Shown here: piece by piece, positions 1 to 8,313 of the stretch
Layout of the letters: each line of letters opens with the position of its first letter
Position numbering within the stretch: position 1 is the first letter of the stretch
NCBI GenBank assembly: GCA_958295815.1
Contig: OY282374.1
Location: 2,810,856-2,874,855, forward strand
Source: Candidatus Poribacteria bacterium
Lineage (GTDB): Bacteria > Poribacteria > WGA-4E > WGA-3G
Reading direction: 5' to 3'
Length of the DNA: 64,000 bases
Notes under the pieces: model-generated
Told to the model about the DNA's origin: nothing
Seen by the model: the letters and a program-made list of their open reading frames with translations, nothing else
The model's database searches: none
Position numbers and translations under genes: made by a program

Positions 1-1
1 A

Positions 2-577
2 CGCTATAGACCGAAACACCGAAGCATTTTATTACTCCTCGTTGTTGTTCCCTTTTGGACGAATTTCCTCATCCGCACCTATGCCTGGATATTGATCCTC
101 CGCACAGAAGGTCTTATGAACAGTCTCTTGGGGGGTGTCTTTCCTAATTGGAGTCCGTTGGAATTGCTGAATACGCCTTTAGCGGTGCAAATAGGACTCG
201 TCTACGGCTACTTACCCTTTATGATCCTCCCACTGTATGCGGCTTTGGAGCAATTAGATATGTCGCTGCTGGAAGCAGCACAGGATTTAGGTGCGTCGCC
301 ACGTCATGCGTTTTGGCACGTAACTGTCCCGTTGAGTCTGCCGGGTATTCTTGCGGGGTCGATGCTTGTTTTTATTCCGACGGTGGGTGCGTTCTTAACG
401 CCAGACTTGCTTGGTGGTGGGAAGGTGAGTTATATCGGTAATGTGATTGAACGGCAATTCAAAACTGCGCGAGATTGGCCATTTGGATCCGCGCTTTCGT
501 TTATGTTGATGGGTATTGTGCTGGTTGGCACGGTGCTGTATTTCCGTGCTTTGCAAGGCAGTGAATCTGAATCTTAA
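2..577 (+). CDS. potB: Polyamine-type ABC transporter permease PotB (5' end missing)
   Basis: This is an inner-membrane permease of the spermidine/putrescine (PotB/PotH) type that would pair with PotC and an ATPase to import polyamines or a similar solute. The frame is open from base 2, so the N-terminus lies outside the window; the visible start reads into the conserved stretch PFWTNFLIRTYAW. The cytoplasmic EAA loop that contacts the ATPase is clear (EAAQDLGASPRHAFWHVTVP), and hydrophobic segments flank it. PotC follows on the same strand after a repeat array. The exact substrate cannot be told from the permease alone; the family call is firm. Confidence 0.92.
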   Translation, partial: RYRPKHRSILLLLVVVPFWTNFLIRTYAWILILRTEGLMNSLLGGVFPNWSPLELLNTPLAVQIGLVYGYLPFMILPLYAALEQLDMSLLEAAQDLGASPRHAFWHVTVPLSLPGILAGSMLVFIPTVGAFLTPDLLGGGKVSYIGNVIERQFKTARDWPFGSALSFMLMGIVLVGTVLYFRALQGSESES

Positions 578-582
578 TATGT

Positions 583-794
583 TACAGCACACGGAGTGGG
601 TCTACTACTTTATCAGGTCACGGCACACGGAGTGGGTCTGCTACTCTGATAGGTCACGGCACACGGAGTGGGTCTGCTACTATAATAGGTCACGGCACAC
701 GGAGTGTGCCTACTACTTTATCAGACCACGGCACACGGAGTGTGTCTGCTACTCTGATAGGTCACGGCACACGGAGTGTGCCTACTACTTTTAA
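583..794 (+). repeat. Six-copy 36-bp hairpin repeat array between potB and potC
   Basis: Six head-to-tail units of 36 bp share the core GGCACACGGAGTG. The best copies contain GGCACAC-GGA-GTGTGCC, a perfect 7-bp stem with a 3-base loop; other copies are imperfect. The array begins just after the potB stop and its last bases (TTTTAA) abut the potC ATG. A 36-bp unit is 12 codons, so a repetitive reading frame runs through it, but I regard that as a by-product. Two more copies with the same core occur near 49364-49430, so this is a dispersed family. Confidence 0.93.
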
Positions 795-1583
795 ATGAAA
801 CGGATTCTTGAAATTAACATAGGTCTGGTCTATCTGTTCCTTTACGTTCCGATCTTGGCGGTTGTTGTGTTCTCGTTCAACAGCGGTGAGCAGATCTCTG
901 TCTGGCAAGGGTTTACTCTGAGTTGGTATGCGAAGTTGTTTGAAAATGCAGCGTTATGGCGCGCTGTTCGCAACAGCCTGATGGTCGCAGGTATTGCGAC
1001 CTGTATCGCAACGGTTATTGGAACAACAGCGGCACTCGCTATAGAACGGCATCGGTTCCGCTTCCGAACCGCTCTTGTACGAAGCCTCTACCTCCCGATC
1101 ATCATCCCTGACATCGTGTTGGCGATTGCGCTATTGGCATTTTATGTACAAGTCCGTATCCCACTCGGTTTAATCACTGTGATTATCGCGCACGGTGTTT
1201 TCAATATTGCGTATGTTACCATTGTCGTTCGGGCACGTTTACAAGGCTACGATAGCACACTGGAGGAGGCAGCACGGGATCTTGGCGCAAATGAGTGGCA
1301 GACGTTTTGGCGGGTAACACTCCCGTTGATTGCCCCTGGGATTATCGGCGGTGCGCTGCTCGCTTTCACACTCTCTATAGACGACTTTGTCATTACCTTC
1401 TTCACCGCGGGTGTTGGCTATACGACACTGTCAGTCCACATCTATTCGCTGCTGAAGTTCGGCATCACTCCAGAGATTAACGCCATTTCGACGATGTTGT
1501 TGGCGAATTCAATTGTGTTCATCTTGCTTTTCCTATGGTTTCAGGGCAAATCCACCACCACCGAAAGGCAGGACGCGCGGTAG
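795..1583 (+). CDS. potC: Polyamine-type ABC transporter permease PotC
   Basis: This 262-residue inner-membrane permease belongs to the PotC/PotI family and should form the heterodimeric channel with PotB. It has an N-terminal membrane segment (residues 8-27), several further hydrophobic spans, and the EAA loop starting near residue 157 (EEAARDLGANEWQTFWRVTL). The length is normal for the family. The ATG directly follows the repeat array, and the only ribosome-binding-like bases (GGAG) lie inside the last repeat unit about 15 bases upstream, so translation may depend on the array or on coupling. PotA and PotD are not visible in the window; PotA and perhaps PotD may lie upstream of base 1. Confidence 0.93.
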   Translation: MKRILEINIGLVYLFLYVPILAVVVFSFNSGEQISVWQGFTLSWYAKLFENAALWRAVRNSLMVAGIATCIATVIGTTAALAIERHRFRFRTALVRSLYLPIIIPDIVLAIALLAFYVQVRIPLGLITVIIAHGVFNIAYVTIVVRARLQGYDSTLEEAARDLGANEWQTFWRVTLPLIAPGIIGGALLAFTLSIDDFVITFFTAGVGYTTLSVHIYSLLKFGITPEINAISTMLLANSIVFILLFLWFQGKSTTTERQDAR

Positions 1584-1641
1584 GAAGAAGTCGCGAGCCC
1601 AAGCTTACTCCTACAGAAAAACTGAATGTCTCTGGAAAGAA

Positions 1642-1671
1642 TTGGGAAATTTGGAGGGGCTGTGGTATAAT
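1642..1671 (+). promoter_or_regulatory. Predicted sigma-70 promoter of alr
   Basis: TTGGGA (1642-1647) and TATAAT (1666-1671) are separated by 18 bases. The expected transcript start is about 7 bases further on, giving a short leader before the alr ATG at 1707. The -10 box overlaps an upstream in-frame TTG, which argues against that TTG as the start codon. Confidence 0.6.
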
Positions 1672-1706
1672 TGCTTTGTGGGCACAACAGGGTTGAAAGA
1701 CACAAC

Positions 1707-2786
1707 ATGCACTATTTCCGAACATATACAGAGATTAACTTGGGGGCAATTCGGCGGAACGCAGAAGCGATAAAGGCATATACTGGCAAACAGTTAATCG
1801 CTGTTGTTAAAGCGGATGCCTATGGACACGGGATGGGACCTGTTGCAGAAACGTTGCATACGGTCGCTGATATGTTCGCAGTTGCGACGGTTGGAGAGGG
1901 TGTTGAACTTCGTCAGTCAGGTGTTCAGAAACCTATTCTCATCCTCTTTAGTTCTCTACCTGAGCAGATAGCACAAATTCTTGAACATCGGTTGACCCCA
2001 ACGATAGGAAATTGGGAATTCGCGAGTAGGCTAAACGAGGTTGCGCCAAGAACCCTAAATATCCATGTCAATATCAATACAGGGATGAATCGGAGCGGCG
2101 TTCGTTGGACGGAAGCAGCGGCGTTTTTGAATAGGATCAAAACGCTACAACGGCTTGAGATTGAGGGTATATTTACACACCTTGCGACTGCGGATGAAGC
2201 GGATAAAAGTTTTGTCTCTGTTCAGTTAGAGCGTTTTTCATCCCTGCTTGCGAACACCGATGGAAAGATAGTTCATGCGGCGAACAGCGCGGCAACACTC
2301 GCCGTTCCAGAATCGCATTTCGATGCAGTCCGTCCGGGTTTGAGTCTGTATGGCATCTACCCCGCATCCGAGAAACCGATTGCGTTAGAACCTGCGCTTA
2401 CGTGGAAGACATGGATCGGCTGGGTGGGTTCTATTTCAGAAGGGGAAGGCGTAAGCTACGGCTTGACATATAAAGCCGCACGTCAGACCCGTGTTGCAAT
2501 GGTCCAGGTCGGTTACGGCGACGGCTATCCGCGTGCGCTATCTGGCGTTGGTGAGGTGCTAATTAGCGGTATGCGGTGCCGGATTATTGGCAGGGTTTGT
2601 ATGGACGTGAGCGTGGTGGAGCTTAGTGATAATGCTAATGTATCGGTTGGTGATGAGGTGGTGCTCATTGGCAAACAGGGAGAGGCGGAAATCACGGTTG
2701 ATGAAGTTGCTCACGGTGCTGGTACGATCTCTTATGAGATTCTGACGCAGATAGGACCACGCGTGAAACGGGCTTTTAATTATTAA
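1707..2786 (+). CDS. alr: Alanine racemase
   Basis: This PLP enzyme interconverts L- and D-alanine for peptidoglycan synthesis in the cytoplasm. The PLP-binding lysine is K35 in AVVKADAYGHG, the catalytic tyrosine of the C-terminal domain is in SYGLTY (about residue 251), and GDGYPRAL and GRVCMDVSVVE are typical family motifs. The protein is 359 residues, normal for Alr. I chose the ATG at 1707 because the protein then starts at the family's usual N-terminus and because an upstream TTG overlaps the predicted -10 box. It is probably transcribed alone. Its presence with DapA and DapF in the window fits a peptidoglycan-containing cell. Confidence 0.95.
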   Translation: MHYFRTYTEINLGAIRRNAEAIKAYTGKQLIAVVKADAYGHGMGPVAETLHTVADMFAVATVGEGVELRQSGVQKPILILFSSLPEQIAQILEHRLTPTIGNWEFASRLNEVAPRTLNIHVNINTGMNRSGVRWTEAAAFLNRIKTLQRLEIEGIFTHLATADEADKSFVSVQLERFSSLLANTDGKIVHAANSAATLAVPESHFDAVRPGLSLYGIYPASEKPIALEPALTWKTWIGWVGSISEGEGVSYGLTYKAARQTRVAMVQVGYGDGYPRALSGVGEVLISGMRCRIIGRVCMDVSVVELSDNANVSVGDEVVLIGKQGEAEITVDEVAHGAGTISYEILTQIGPRVKRAFNY

Positions 2787-3074
2787 TTCTTATTCGTCTA
2801 ATATGAAAGTCGGGGTTACAAACCCCTCCCACAAATTCATGAACATGGTCAAAAAATGCTAATTGAAATCAATTTTTTAATTATTAATTCCCGTTCGTCT
2901 AATAAGAAAGTCAGGGTTACAAACCCCTCCCACAAATTCATGAACATGGTCAAAAAATGCTAATTGAAATCAATTTTTTAATTATTAATTCCCGTTCGTC
3001 TAATAAGAAAATCGGGGTTACAAACCCCTCCCACAAATTCATGAATATGGTCAAAAATGCTAATTGAAATTAAT
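2777..3074 (+). repeat. Three tandem 101-bp units carrying a gene leader and start codon
   Basis: Three near-identical units begin at 2777, 2878 and 2979. Each holds TAATTATTAATT, a GGGGTTACAAACCCC hairpin and, at its end, ATGCTAATTGAAATCAA. In the third unit this end is the real start of the ABC ATPase gene at 3057; in the first two it is a decapitated copy of the first codons. The array therefore looks like repeated duplication of the gene's leader together with its start. Confidence 0.9.
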
Positions 3075-3980
3075 AACGTATCACTCTTTTTTGGCACGAT
3101 TGTTGCGCTGGATAACCTCTCATTGGAGGTGCAAGGCGGTGCAGTCGGGCTGCTTGGACCGAATGGTGCTGGTAAAAGCACTTTGATTAAGACGCTGCTT
3201 GGCTTCCTTAAACCGAATAAGGGTAGTGCTTCGGTATTCGGACTGGATGTAGAAAAGGATCCGTTGGCAATACGTAGACAGGTCGGATACATGCCGGAAG
3301 ACGAATGTTTACTGCCAGGCATGAACGCTGTCCAACTCGTCTCTTACGCAGGTGAACTCTGTGGTATGCCGAAACGTGATGCCTTGCAACGGTCACACGA
3401 AGTTCTCTATTACGTCGGGTTAGATGAAGAACGCTACCGAATAGTGGGTGAATACTCAGTCGGGATGAAACAGCGCGTGAAGTTAGCACAGGCATTGATA
3501 CACGATCCGAAGCTGCTGCTTCTCGACGAACCCACAAACGGGATGGATACTACTGGTAGAGAAGAGATGCTCGAGCTTGTTAAAGACATTGCTATGGACA
3601 AAGGCATCAATGTGATCTTGTCTTCACATCTACTTCCCGACGTAGAGTTTGCCTGTGATGAAATCATAGCACTTTCGCATGGAAGTGTTGTCGCTCACGG
3701 ACAGATAGAGGCACTGAAAAAAAATAAAGGACAAGCATACGATTTGAGGATCGTAGGGGACACTGATACATATATCGCTGCGTTGGAACGCCATAATTAT
3801 CAGGTGGAACTGCGTCCGAACAAACATCTCCGAGTTACGTCCGAAAACGGAGAACGAGCCAACACACAATTTTTCTTTAAACTCGCTTATGATACCGGTG
3901 TCCAACTCCGTCAGTTACGTGAGGTGAAACATTCGTTAGAGGACATTTTCGCTGAGGTGATGAGTGTGGATTCACAATAG
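3057..3980 (+). CDS. ABC transporter ATP-binding protein
   Basis: This 307-residue protein is a CcmA/ABC-2-type ATPase that would energise an export permease. Walker A is LLGPNGAGKST (about residues 32-42), the signature is the variant YSVGMKQRVKLAQ (about 139-151), and Walker B is LLLLDEPTNGMD. After residue 220 there is a C-terminal extension of the sort found in ABC-2 ATPases. No permease gene is next to it, which is unusual; the next gene overlaps it and encodes an outer-membrane-type protein. The ATG sits in the last copy of a triplicated leader, and no good Shine-Dalgarno sequence is seen. The substrate is unknown. Confidence 0.9.
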   Translation: MLIEINNVSLFFGTIVALDNLSLEVQGGAVGLLGPNGAGKSTLIKTLLGFLKPNKGSASVFGLDVEKDPLAIRRQVGYMPEDECLLPGMNAVQLVSYAGELCGMPKRDALQRSHEVLYYVGLDEERYRIVGEYSVGMKQRVKLAQALIHDPKLLLLDEPTNGMDTTGREEMLELVKDIAMDKGINVILSSHLLPDVEFACDEIIALSHGSVVAHGQIEALKKNKGQAYDLRIVGDTDTYIAALERHNYQVELRPNKHLRVTSENGERANTQFFFKLAYDTGVQLRQLREVKHSLEDIFAEVMSVDSQ

Positions 3981-5127
3981 CGTGCGAGGACACTGTTTCA
4001 CAACTATCTTAGTACTTTGGACCTTAGTTGCGTTTATACCATCATCCAGCACAGCGAACGAGATGCTCCGCATTGCGGGTATGGGAGGCACCCGTATCGC
4101 AACGTCCGCCGATGATGCGGGTATATTTGGGAACCCTGCATCGCTTGTGTCCGTTAAACACCACAACATCGCGCTCGGCTTCACTGCTGAGAATCTCCAC
4201 TGGACAGAACTCCCGAAACAGAATAGAGACCAGTTTGTCGCTGAAACCAATATAGATTTATATCCATCCATCTACTATTCTCATGTATTTGGTGAATGGG
4301 GTGTCAGTGCTGGATATACGGCTACATTAACCAACTTTGCGAATTTCACCGTCTCTGCTACCCGTGCCGACTACGATATTAACGCCCGTCGATTCACGGC
4401 TGAAACCGACCTTATCACAGACTATTCGCTGTTCCGTGAAGAGCGTTGGGTATTAGCACTCAGTCGTCGGGTTGCCGAATCTGTAGTAGGTGCACGATTA
4501 AAATGGGTGGGACAAGATGTGAATACCGGCGCGGTCGTGTCCACTCTGAACCTCGCTGCGCGACACGGTCCTGATGTAGATGCTCACGCCCCAGAACAAC
4601 TGATTGAGGCAATTACTGAAGAGCTGCAGTTCGGTGATCGGGTTCGGGATATTATCCACGAGGAGCAGCCGACATTTGAGAGGACAGCCAAGCGATTAGA
4701 GTTAGATATTGGGCTTCAACACGAGGTGTGGTTCGGTGAAGATCGCACATATCCACCGCTACAAGTGGGAGTCCTTTTTGAAAACGTCCTGCGCGCAAAT
4801 TTAGTGGAACCTCTCCCGTTTCGACTGGGTGCTGGGGTTGCTTATGCGCCTTTAGAATGGATTCTGGTAGCAGCAGATCTCTGGCGGAACACGGGACAAA
4901 GCGGAGCCAGTTTTGCTGTAGGAACTGAATTGCATAAGACATGGAACCGGACTTCCCCAATATCAGTAGCACTCCGACTTGGTGCGGGACGTGTGGATTC
5001 GGTTCTGCACTTTTCAGCGGGTGCTGGGTTAAGACTTGGCACCACATACTTGGAATACACTGTCGGGTTCGGAAGTTTCACCTACGCATCAAATAGACAT
5101 CTATTTGCATTCACCCTGAAATTCTAA
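3964..5127 (+). CDS. Predicted outer-membrane beta-barrel protein (PorV/PorQ-like)
   Basis: The 387-residue product starts with a signal-peptide-like segment (hydrophobic residues 12-28 followed by SSSTA). After it comes MGGTRIATSADDAGIFGNPA, a motif characteristic of the N-terminus of PorV/PorQ- and FadL-like barrels, and the rest alternates short polar and aromatic strands, ending in phenylalanine as outer-membrane barrels usually do. The GTG at 3964 follows GAGGTGA within the end of the ATPase gene, so the two overlap by 17 bases and are probably co-translated. I infer an outer-membrane location; the function is unknown. Confidence 0.7.
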   Translation: MWIHNSVRGHCFTTILVLWTLVAFIPSSSTANEMLRIAGMGGTRIATSADDAGIFGNPASLVSVKHHNIALGFTAENLHWTELPKQNRDQFVAETNIDLYPSIYYSHVFGEWGVSAGYTATLTNFANFTVSATRADYDINARRFTAETDLITDYSLFREERWVLALSRRVAESVVGARLKWVGQDVNTGAVVSTLNLAARHGPDVDAHAPEQLIEAITEELQFGDRVRDIIHEEQPTFERTAKRLELDIGLQHEVWFGEDRTYPPLQVGVLFENVLRANLVEPLPFRLGAGVAYAPLEWILVAADLWRNTGQSGASFAVGTELHKTWNRTSPISVALRLGAGRVDSVLHFSAGAGLRLGTTYLEYTVGFGSFTYASNRHLFAFTLKF

Positions 5128-5145
5128 TTCAAGGAGTTAACAGGT

Positions 5146-6468
5146 ATGGCAGATAAAAATAATGTTATTCAAGTTGGCGTTGCCGAAGTGGATATTACCC
5201 CGGACTATCCGATTCGGCTCAGTGGTTACGGCAGCCGTCGCACAGAATCCGACGGTATCATTCAACGGATATGGGCAAAAGCACTTGCTATTGGCAGTGA
5301 TGCAGATAACCCTGTTGTCTTGGTAACGGTCGAAAACTGCGGTTTACCGGATGAACTCACCGAAGAGGTGTCGCGCCGAATCAAGGAGAAAACAGGAATC
5401 TCCCGTGCCCATTTTGTGGCGTGTTTTTCACACACGCACAGCGCGCCCTGCCTAACAAACGCCGCACCATTTCTATTTAGTACAGATATACCCCCAGAGC
5501 ATCAAGAGAAGATCGATCGGTACACGCGTCAATTTACCGACTGGATGGAAGGTGTCGCGCTGGAGGCACTCGCAAATCGTGAACCATCGCAGTTGACGTG
5601 GAGCATTGGTGAACTCGGTTTCGCAAAAAATCGGAGAACCGAAGGTGGACCGGTGGATCATTCGTTGCCCTGTCTACAAGTTAGAGATGTAGACGGCACG
5701 CTGCGCGCTATATGGGCAAGCTACGCCTGTCACTGCACGACGTTGGCGGGTACAGACAACCATATCTGTGGGGACTGGGCAGGATTTGCGCAAGAGGATA
5801 TTCAAAACACACTATCGGGTGTAACAGCCTTAATCTCGATCGGGTGTGGTGCGGATGCGAATCCTGAATCACGGATGATGCCGATGCCTGATGGGAAAGA
5901 AGAGGTGTTCAGCAGCCGTCTCGCTTATGCGAAAGCACACGGAGAGGCACTTTCACAGGAAGTCCAACAAATGCTGGAGAGAGACGCGAAGCCGCTTTCT
6001 GAAGTCCCAACTGGCGCGTTTGAGCGGGTCAATCTGCCGTATGACACGCTACCGACCCGTGAAGAATGGGAAGCACGCGTGGAGGCAGGCGGTTCCGACG
6101 CCTATCATGCCCAAAAGCACCTTGAACGCTTACAGCAGGGACAGCCACCACCAACGGAACTTTCCTATCCCGTACAGGCGTGGAAATTTGGTGACGAGCT
6201 TGCCGTTGTTTTCCTGGCGAGTGAGGTGGTCGTTGATTATTCGCTGCGTCTGAAGCGTGAGTTGGATGCCGAACGGCTATGGGTCGGTGCATACTCGAAC
6301 GCGTTTCCGTGCTATATTCCGTCGGAGCGGGTGTTAGCCGAAGGTGGCTATGAGGGTGGTGGTGCGATGCTCTATTTTGGTCCTCCGACGCGATTTGCGC
6401 CGGGTGTTGAGCAGCTGGTGATTGATACAGTGCATAGATTGTTACCAGAAGGCTTCTCAAGCGAATAA
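5146..6468 (+). CDS. Neutral/alkaline ceramidase-like hydrolase, N-terminal-domain type
   Basis: The protein (440 residues) resembles the N-terminal catalytic domain of neutral ceramidases: it opens with VGVAEVDITPDYPIRLSGYG and carries the metal-site motif FSHTHSAPCL (about residues 107-116) and a second histidine region ACHCTTLAGT. True ceramidases are longer and secreted; this one lacks a signal peptide and the C-terminal domain, so it is probably a cytoplasmic relative with an uncertain amide or ester substrate. The ATG is preceded by AAGGAG at good spacing. Similar genes are common in planctomycete-like and poribacterial genomes. Confidence 0.8.
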   Translation: MADKNNVIQVGVAEVDITPDYPIRLSGYGSRRTESDGIIQRIWAKALAIGSDADNPVVLVTVENCGLPDELTEEVSRRIKEKTGISRAHFVACFSHTHSAPCLTNAAPFLFSTDIPPEHQEKIDRYTRQFTDWMEGVALEALANREPSQLTWSIGELGFAKNRRTEGGPVDHSLPCLQVRDVDGTLRAIWASYACHCTTLAGTDNHICGDWAGFAQEDIQNTLSGVTALISIGCGADANPESRMMPMPDGKEEVFSSRLAYAKAHGEALSQEVQQMLERDAKPLSEVPTGAFERVNLPYDTLPTREEWEARVEAGGSDAYHAQKHLERLQQGQPPPTELSYPVQAWKFGDELAVVFLASEVVVDYSLRLKRELDAERLWVGAYSNAFPCYIPSERVLAEGGYEGGGAMLYFGPPTRFAPGVEQLVIDTVHRLLPEGFSSE

Positions 6469-6484
6469 AAAAGAGGCTAATCCT

Positions 6485-7339
6485 ATGAAAACAATGCCTG
6501 TACTACTCGTAATGGTCCTGACGGTTTTGATACCTGAAGGCGATAATCTCACAAGAACGACAGTAGCAGAATCGCAGAGTGTCCCTGAAGGGATGGTGCT
6601 CATCCCCGCGGGTGAGTTTCAGATGGGGAGCAGCGATTCTGAAGGGGATGAAGACGAATTGCCAGTGCATACCGTCTATTTGGATGCGTTCTATATGGAT
6701 ATATACGAGGTGACAGTCGGTCAGTATAGGGAGTTTGTTGAATCTACCGGATATGAACCTTTAGGGGATTGGGATTCAAATCTTTCTCCAACAGATTGGC
6801 ATCCTGTTGTTGGTGTGAGTTGGTATGACGCGATGGCTTACGCGACGTGGGCGGGTAAACGGCTGCCAACTGAAGCTGAATGGGAGAAGGCTGCCCGCGG
6901 CGGTTTAGAAGGCAAGAAATACCCATGGGGAGATACTCCACCTGATGGGACCCAGTGTAATTTCGCTGATATGAACGTAGCACAACTTGAATGGGCATAT
7001 CTGGATGTTGACGATGGTTATGCACAGGCAGCACCGGTCGGAAGTTATCCGCCAAATGAATATGGGTTGTATGATATGGGTGGAAACGTGCGTGAGTGGT
7101 GTCTTGATGCTTGGAATGCTGACTTTTATGCGAATTCTCCGCGTCAGAATCCATTTGTGGGTGAGAGCATAGAAAACGTAGTATCCAATTTTTCGACAAT
7201 TACGACTGAGCGTGTAACGCGAGGTGGTTCTTGGTGGACACCCCCAGATTTTCTGCGCGTGGCTTTCCGAAATGAGAATAACCCGTCAGGCGCGTACATC
7301 AATGACGGGTTTCGCTGCGTGATGGATACCACCCGTTAA
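6485..7339 (+). CDS. FGE-like (Sumf1/EgtB fold) secreted protein
   Basis: The product has a formylglycine-generating-enzyme-like domain: GMVLIPAGEFQMGS near the N-terminus, then WEKAARGG, YPWGD, GNVREWCLDAW and a C-terminal GFRCV. The paired cysteines that bind copper in true FGEs are absent from the region before GFRC, so sulfatase activation is unlikely. The start at 6485 has AAGAGG upstream and gives a hydrophobic N-terminal segment resembling a signal peptide. It follows the ceramidase-like gene by 16 bases and probably shares its transcript. Three related lipoproteins lie at 27-31 kb. Confidence 0.85.
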   Translation: MKTMPVLLVMVLTVLIPEGDNLTRTTVAESQSVPEGMVLIPAGEFQMGSSDSEGDEDELPVHTVYLDAFYMDIYEVTVGQYREFVESTGYEPLGDWDSNLSPTDWHPVVGVSWYDAMAYATWAGKRLPTEAEWEKAARGGLEGKKYPWGDTPPDGTQCNFADMNVAQLEWAYLDVDDGYAQAAPVGSYPPNEYGLYDMGGNVREWCLDAWNADFYANSPRQNPFVGESIENVVSNFSTITTERVTRGGSWWTPPDFLRVAFRNENNPSGAYINDGFRCVMDTTR

Positions 7340-7345
7340 AACAAA

Positions 7346-7369
7346 AGGTGCGGTTGAGAAACCGCACCT
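7346..7369. terminator. Bidirectional intrinsic terminator
   Basis: A perfect 10-bp stem (AGGTGCGGTT/AACCGCACCT) with a GAGA loop lies between two convergent genes. It is followed by CTATTTTCTT on the plus strand and TTTTGTTTT on the minus strand, so it can end transcription from both sides. Confidence 0.85.
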
Positions 7370-7381
7370 ACTATTTTCTTG

Positions 7382-8257
7382 CTAAATCAATCCTGATTCT
7401 GAGACCGTATTCCGCAAGGCTTCAAGATTTTCGGGGACCATCGGTGCGAGCGGCAATCGCAGTTTTCCGTTGAGTTTGCCCATCAGTTGGAGTGCGGTTT
7501 TCGCGGGAATCGGATTCGTCTCAATAAAGAGATCCACCGCCAATGGCAATGTTTTATAATGAAGTTTGCGTGCGAGATCAAGATTTCCTGCGTGGAAAGC
7601 GTTGCACATCTCCGCAATATCTGCGGGTGCGACGTTCGCCACAACTGAGATAACGCCTTTCCCTCCGACAGCCATGATCGGCAGCGTGTTGACATCATCA
7701 CCAGAAAGCACAACGAAATCATCGGGACAGAGGTTGACGACCTCACTGGCACGTTTGAGTTCGCCAGTCGCTTCTTTGAGTGCGACGATGTTCGGGTGCT
7801 CAGCAAGCCGCGCGACCGTAGGCGAGAGAATGTCCGTGCCACAACGTCCGGGAACATTGTAAACAACGATTGGGATGTCCACGGTGTCAGCGATTTTCAT
7901 GTAGTGGGCATAGAGGCCCTCTTGGGTCGGTTTGTTGTAGTAGGGTGTGACAATCAGGGCAGCATCCGCGCCAGCGGCTTTGGCGTGCTCTGTTGCGCGT
8001 AAGGTTCGTGTTGTTGAGTTGGAACCTGTACCTGCAATAACAGGCACCTTCCCATTTACAGTCTCCACGGTAATTTCTATTACCCTATCGTGTTCAGCCT
8101 CAGACAGCGAGGGTGACTCACCTGTTGTGCCACACGGGACGATGCCGTGTGTGCCGCCGTCAAGCTGAAATTGAATCAGTTCTTTGAGTTTCGCCTCGTC
8201 AAGCGATTCATCGTCCTTAAATGGTGTGACCAGTGCAACATAAGAGCCTTGAAACAT
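7382..8257 (-). CDS. dapA: 4-hydroxy-tetrahydrodipicolinate synthase
   Basis: DapA condenses pyruvate with aspartate semialdehyde in lysine and diaminopimelate synthesis. The protein is 291 residues with GTTGESPSL (the threonine pair of the active site), VYNVPGRCGTD (with the catalytic tyrosine) and the Schiff-base lysine in ALKEATG. The ATG at 8257 is chosen because AAGGAGGG lies 7 bases upstream; an upstream start would add a non-homologous extension. It lies 57 bases after dapF and is likely in one operon with it, an arrangement that fits their shared pathway. Confidence 0.96.
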   Translation of the reverse strand: MFQGSYVALVTPFKDDESLDEAKLKELIQFQLDGGTHGIVPCGTTGESPSLSEAEHDRVIEITVETVNGKVPVIAGTGSNSTTRTLRATEHAKAAGADAALIVTPYYNKPTQEGLYAHYMKIADTVDIPIVVYNVPGRCGTDILSPTVARLAEHPNIVALKEATGELKRASEVVNLCPDDFVVLSGDDVNTLPIMAVGGKGVISVVANVAPADIAEMCNAFHAGNLDLARKLHYKTLPLAVDLFIETNPIPAKTALQLMGKLNGKLRLPLAPMVPENLEALRNTVSESGLI

Positions 8258-8313
8258 GTAAACCCTCCTTGTATCTGTAGGCACCGCGCTTACTGAAGCG
8301 GGCTACCAGCGGC

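Noticed and set aside
583..794. 36-bp repeats as a CRISPR array
   Set aside because: The units are contiguous with no unique spacers and no cas genes are present.
516..794. Repetitive protein-coding gene across the potB-potC gap
   Set aside because: It starts inside potB in another frame and owes its openness to the 36-bp unit being 12 codons long.
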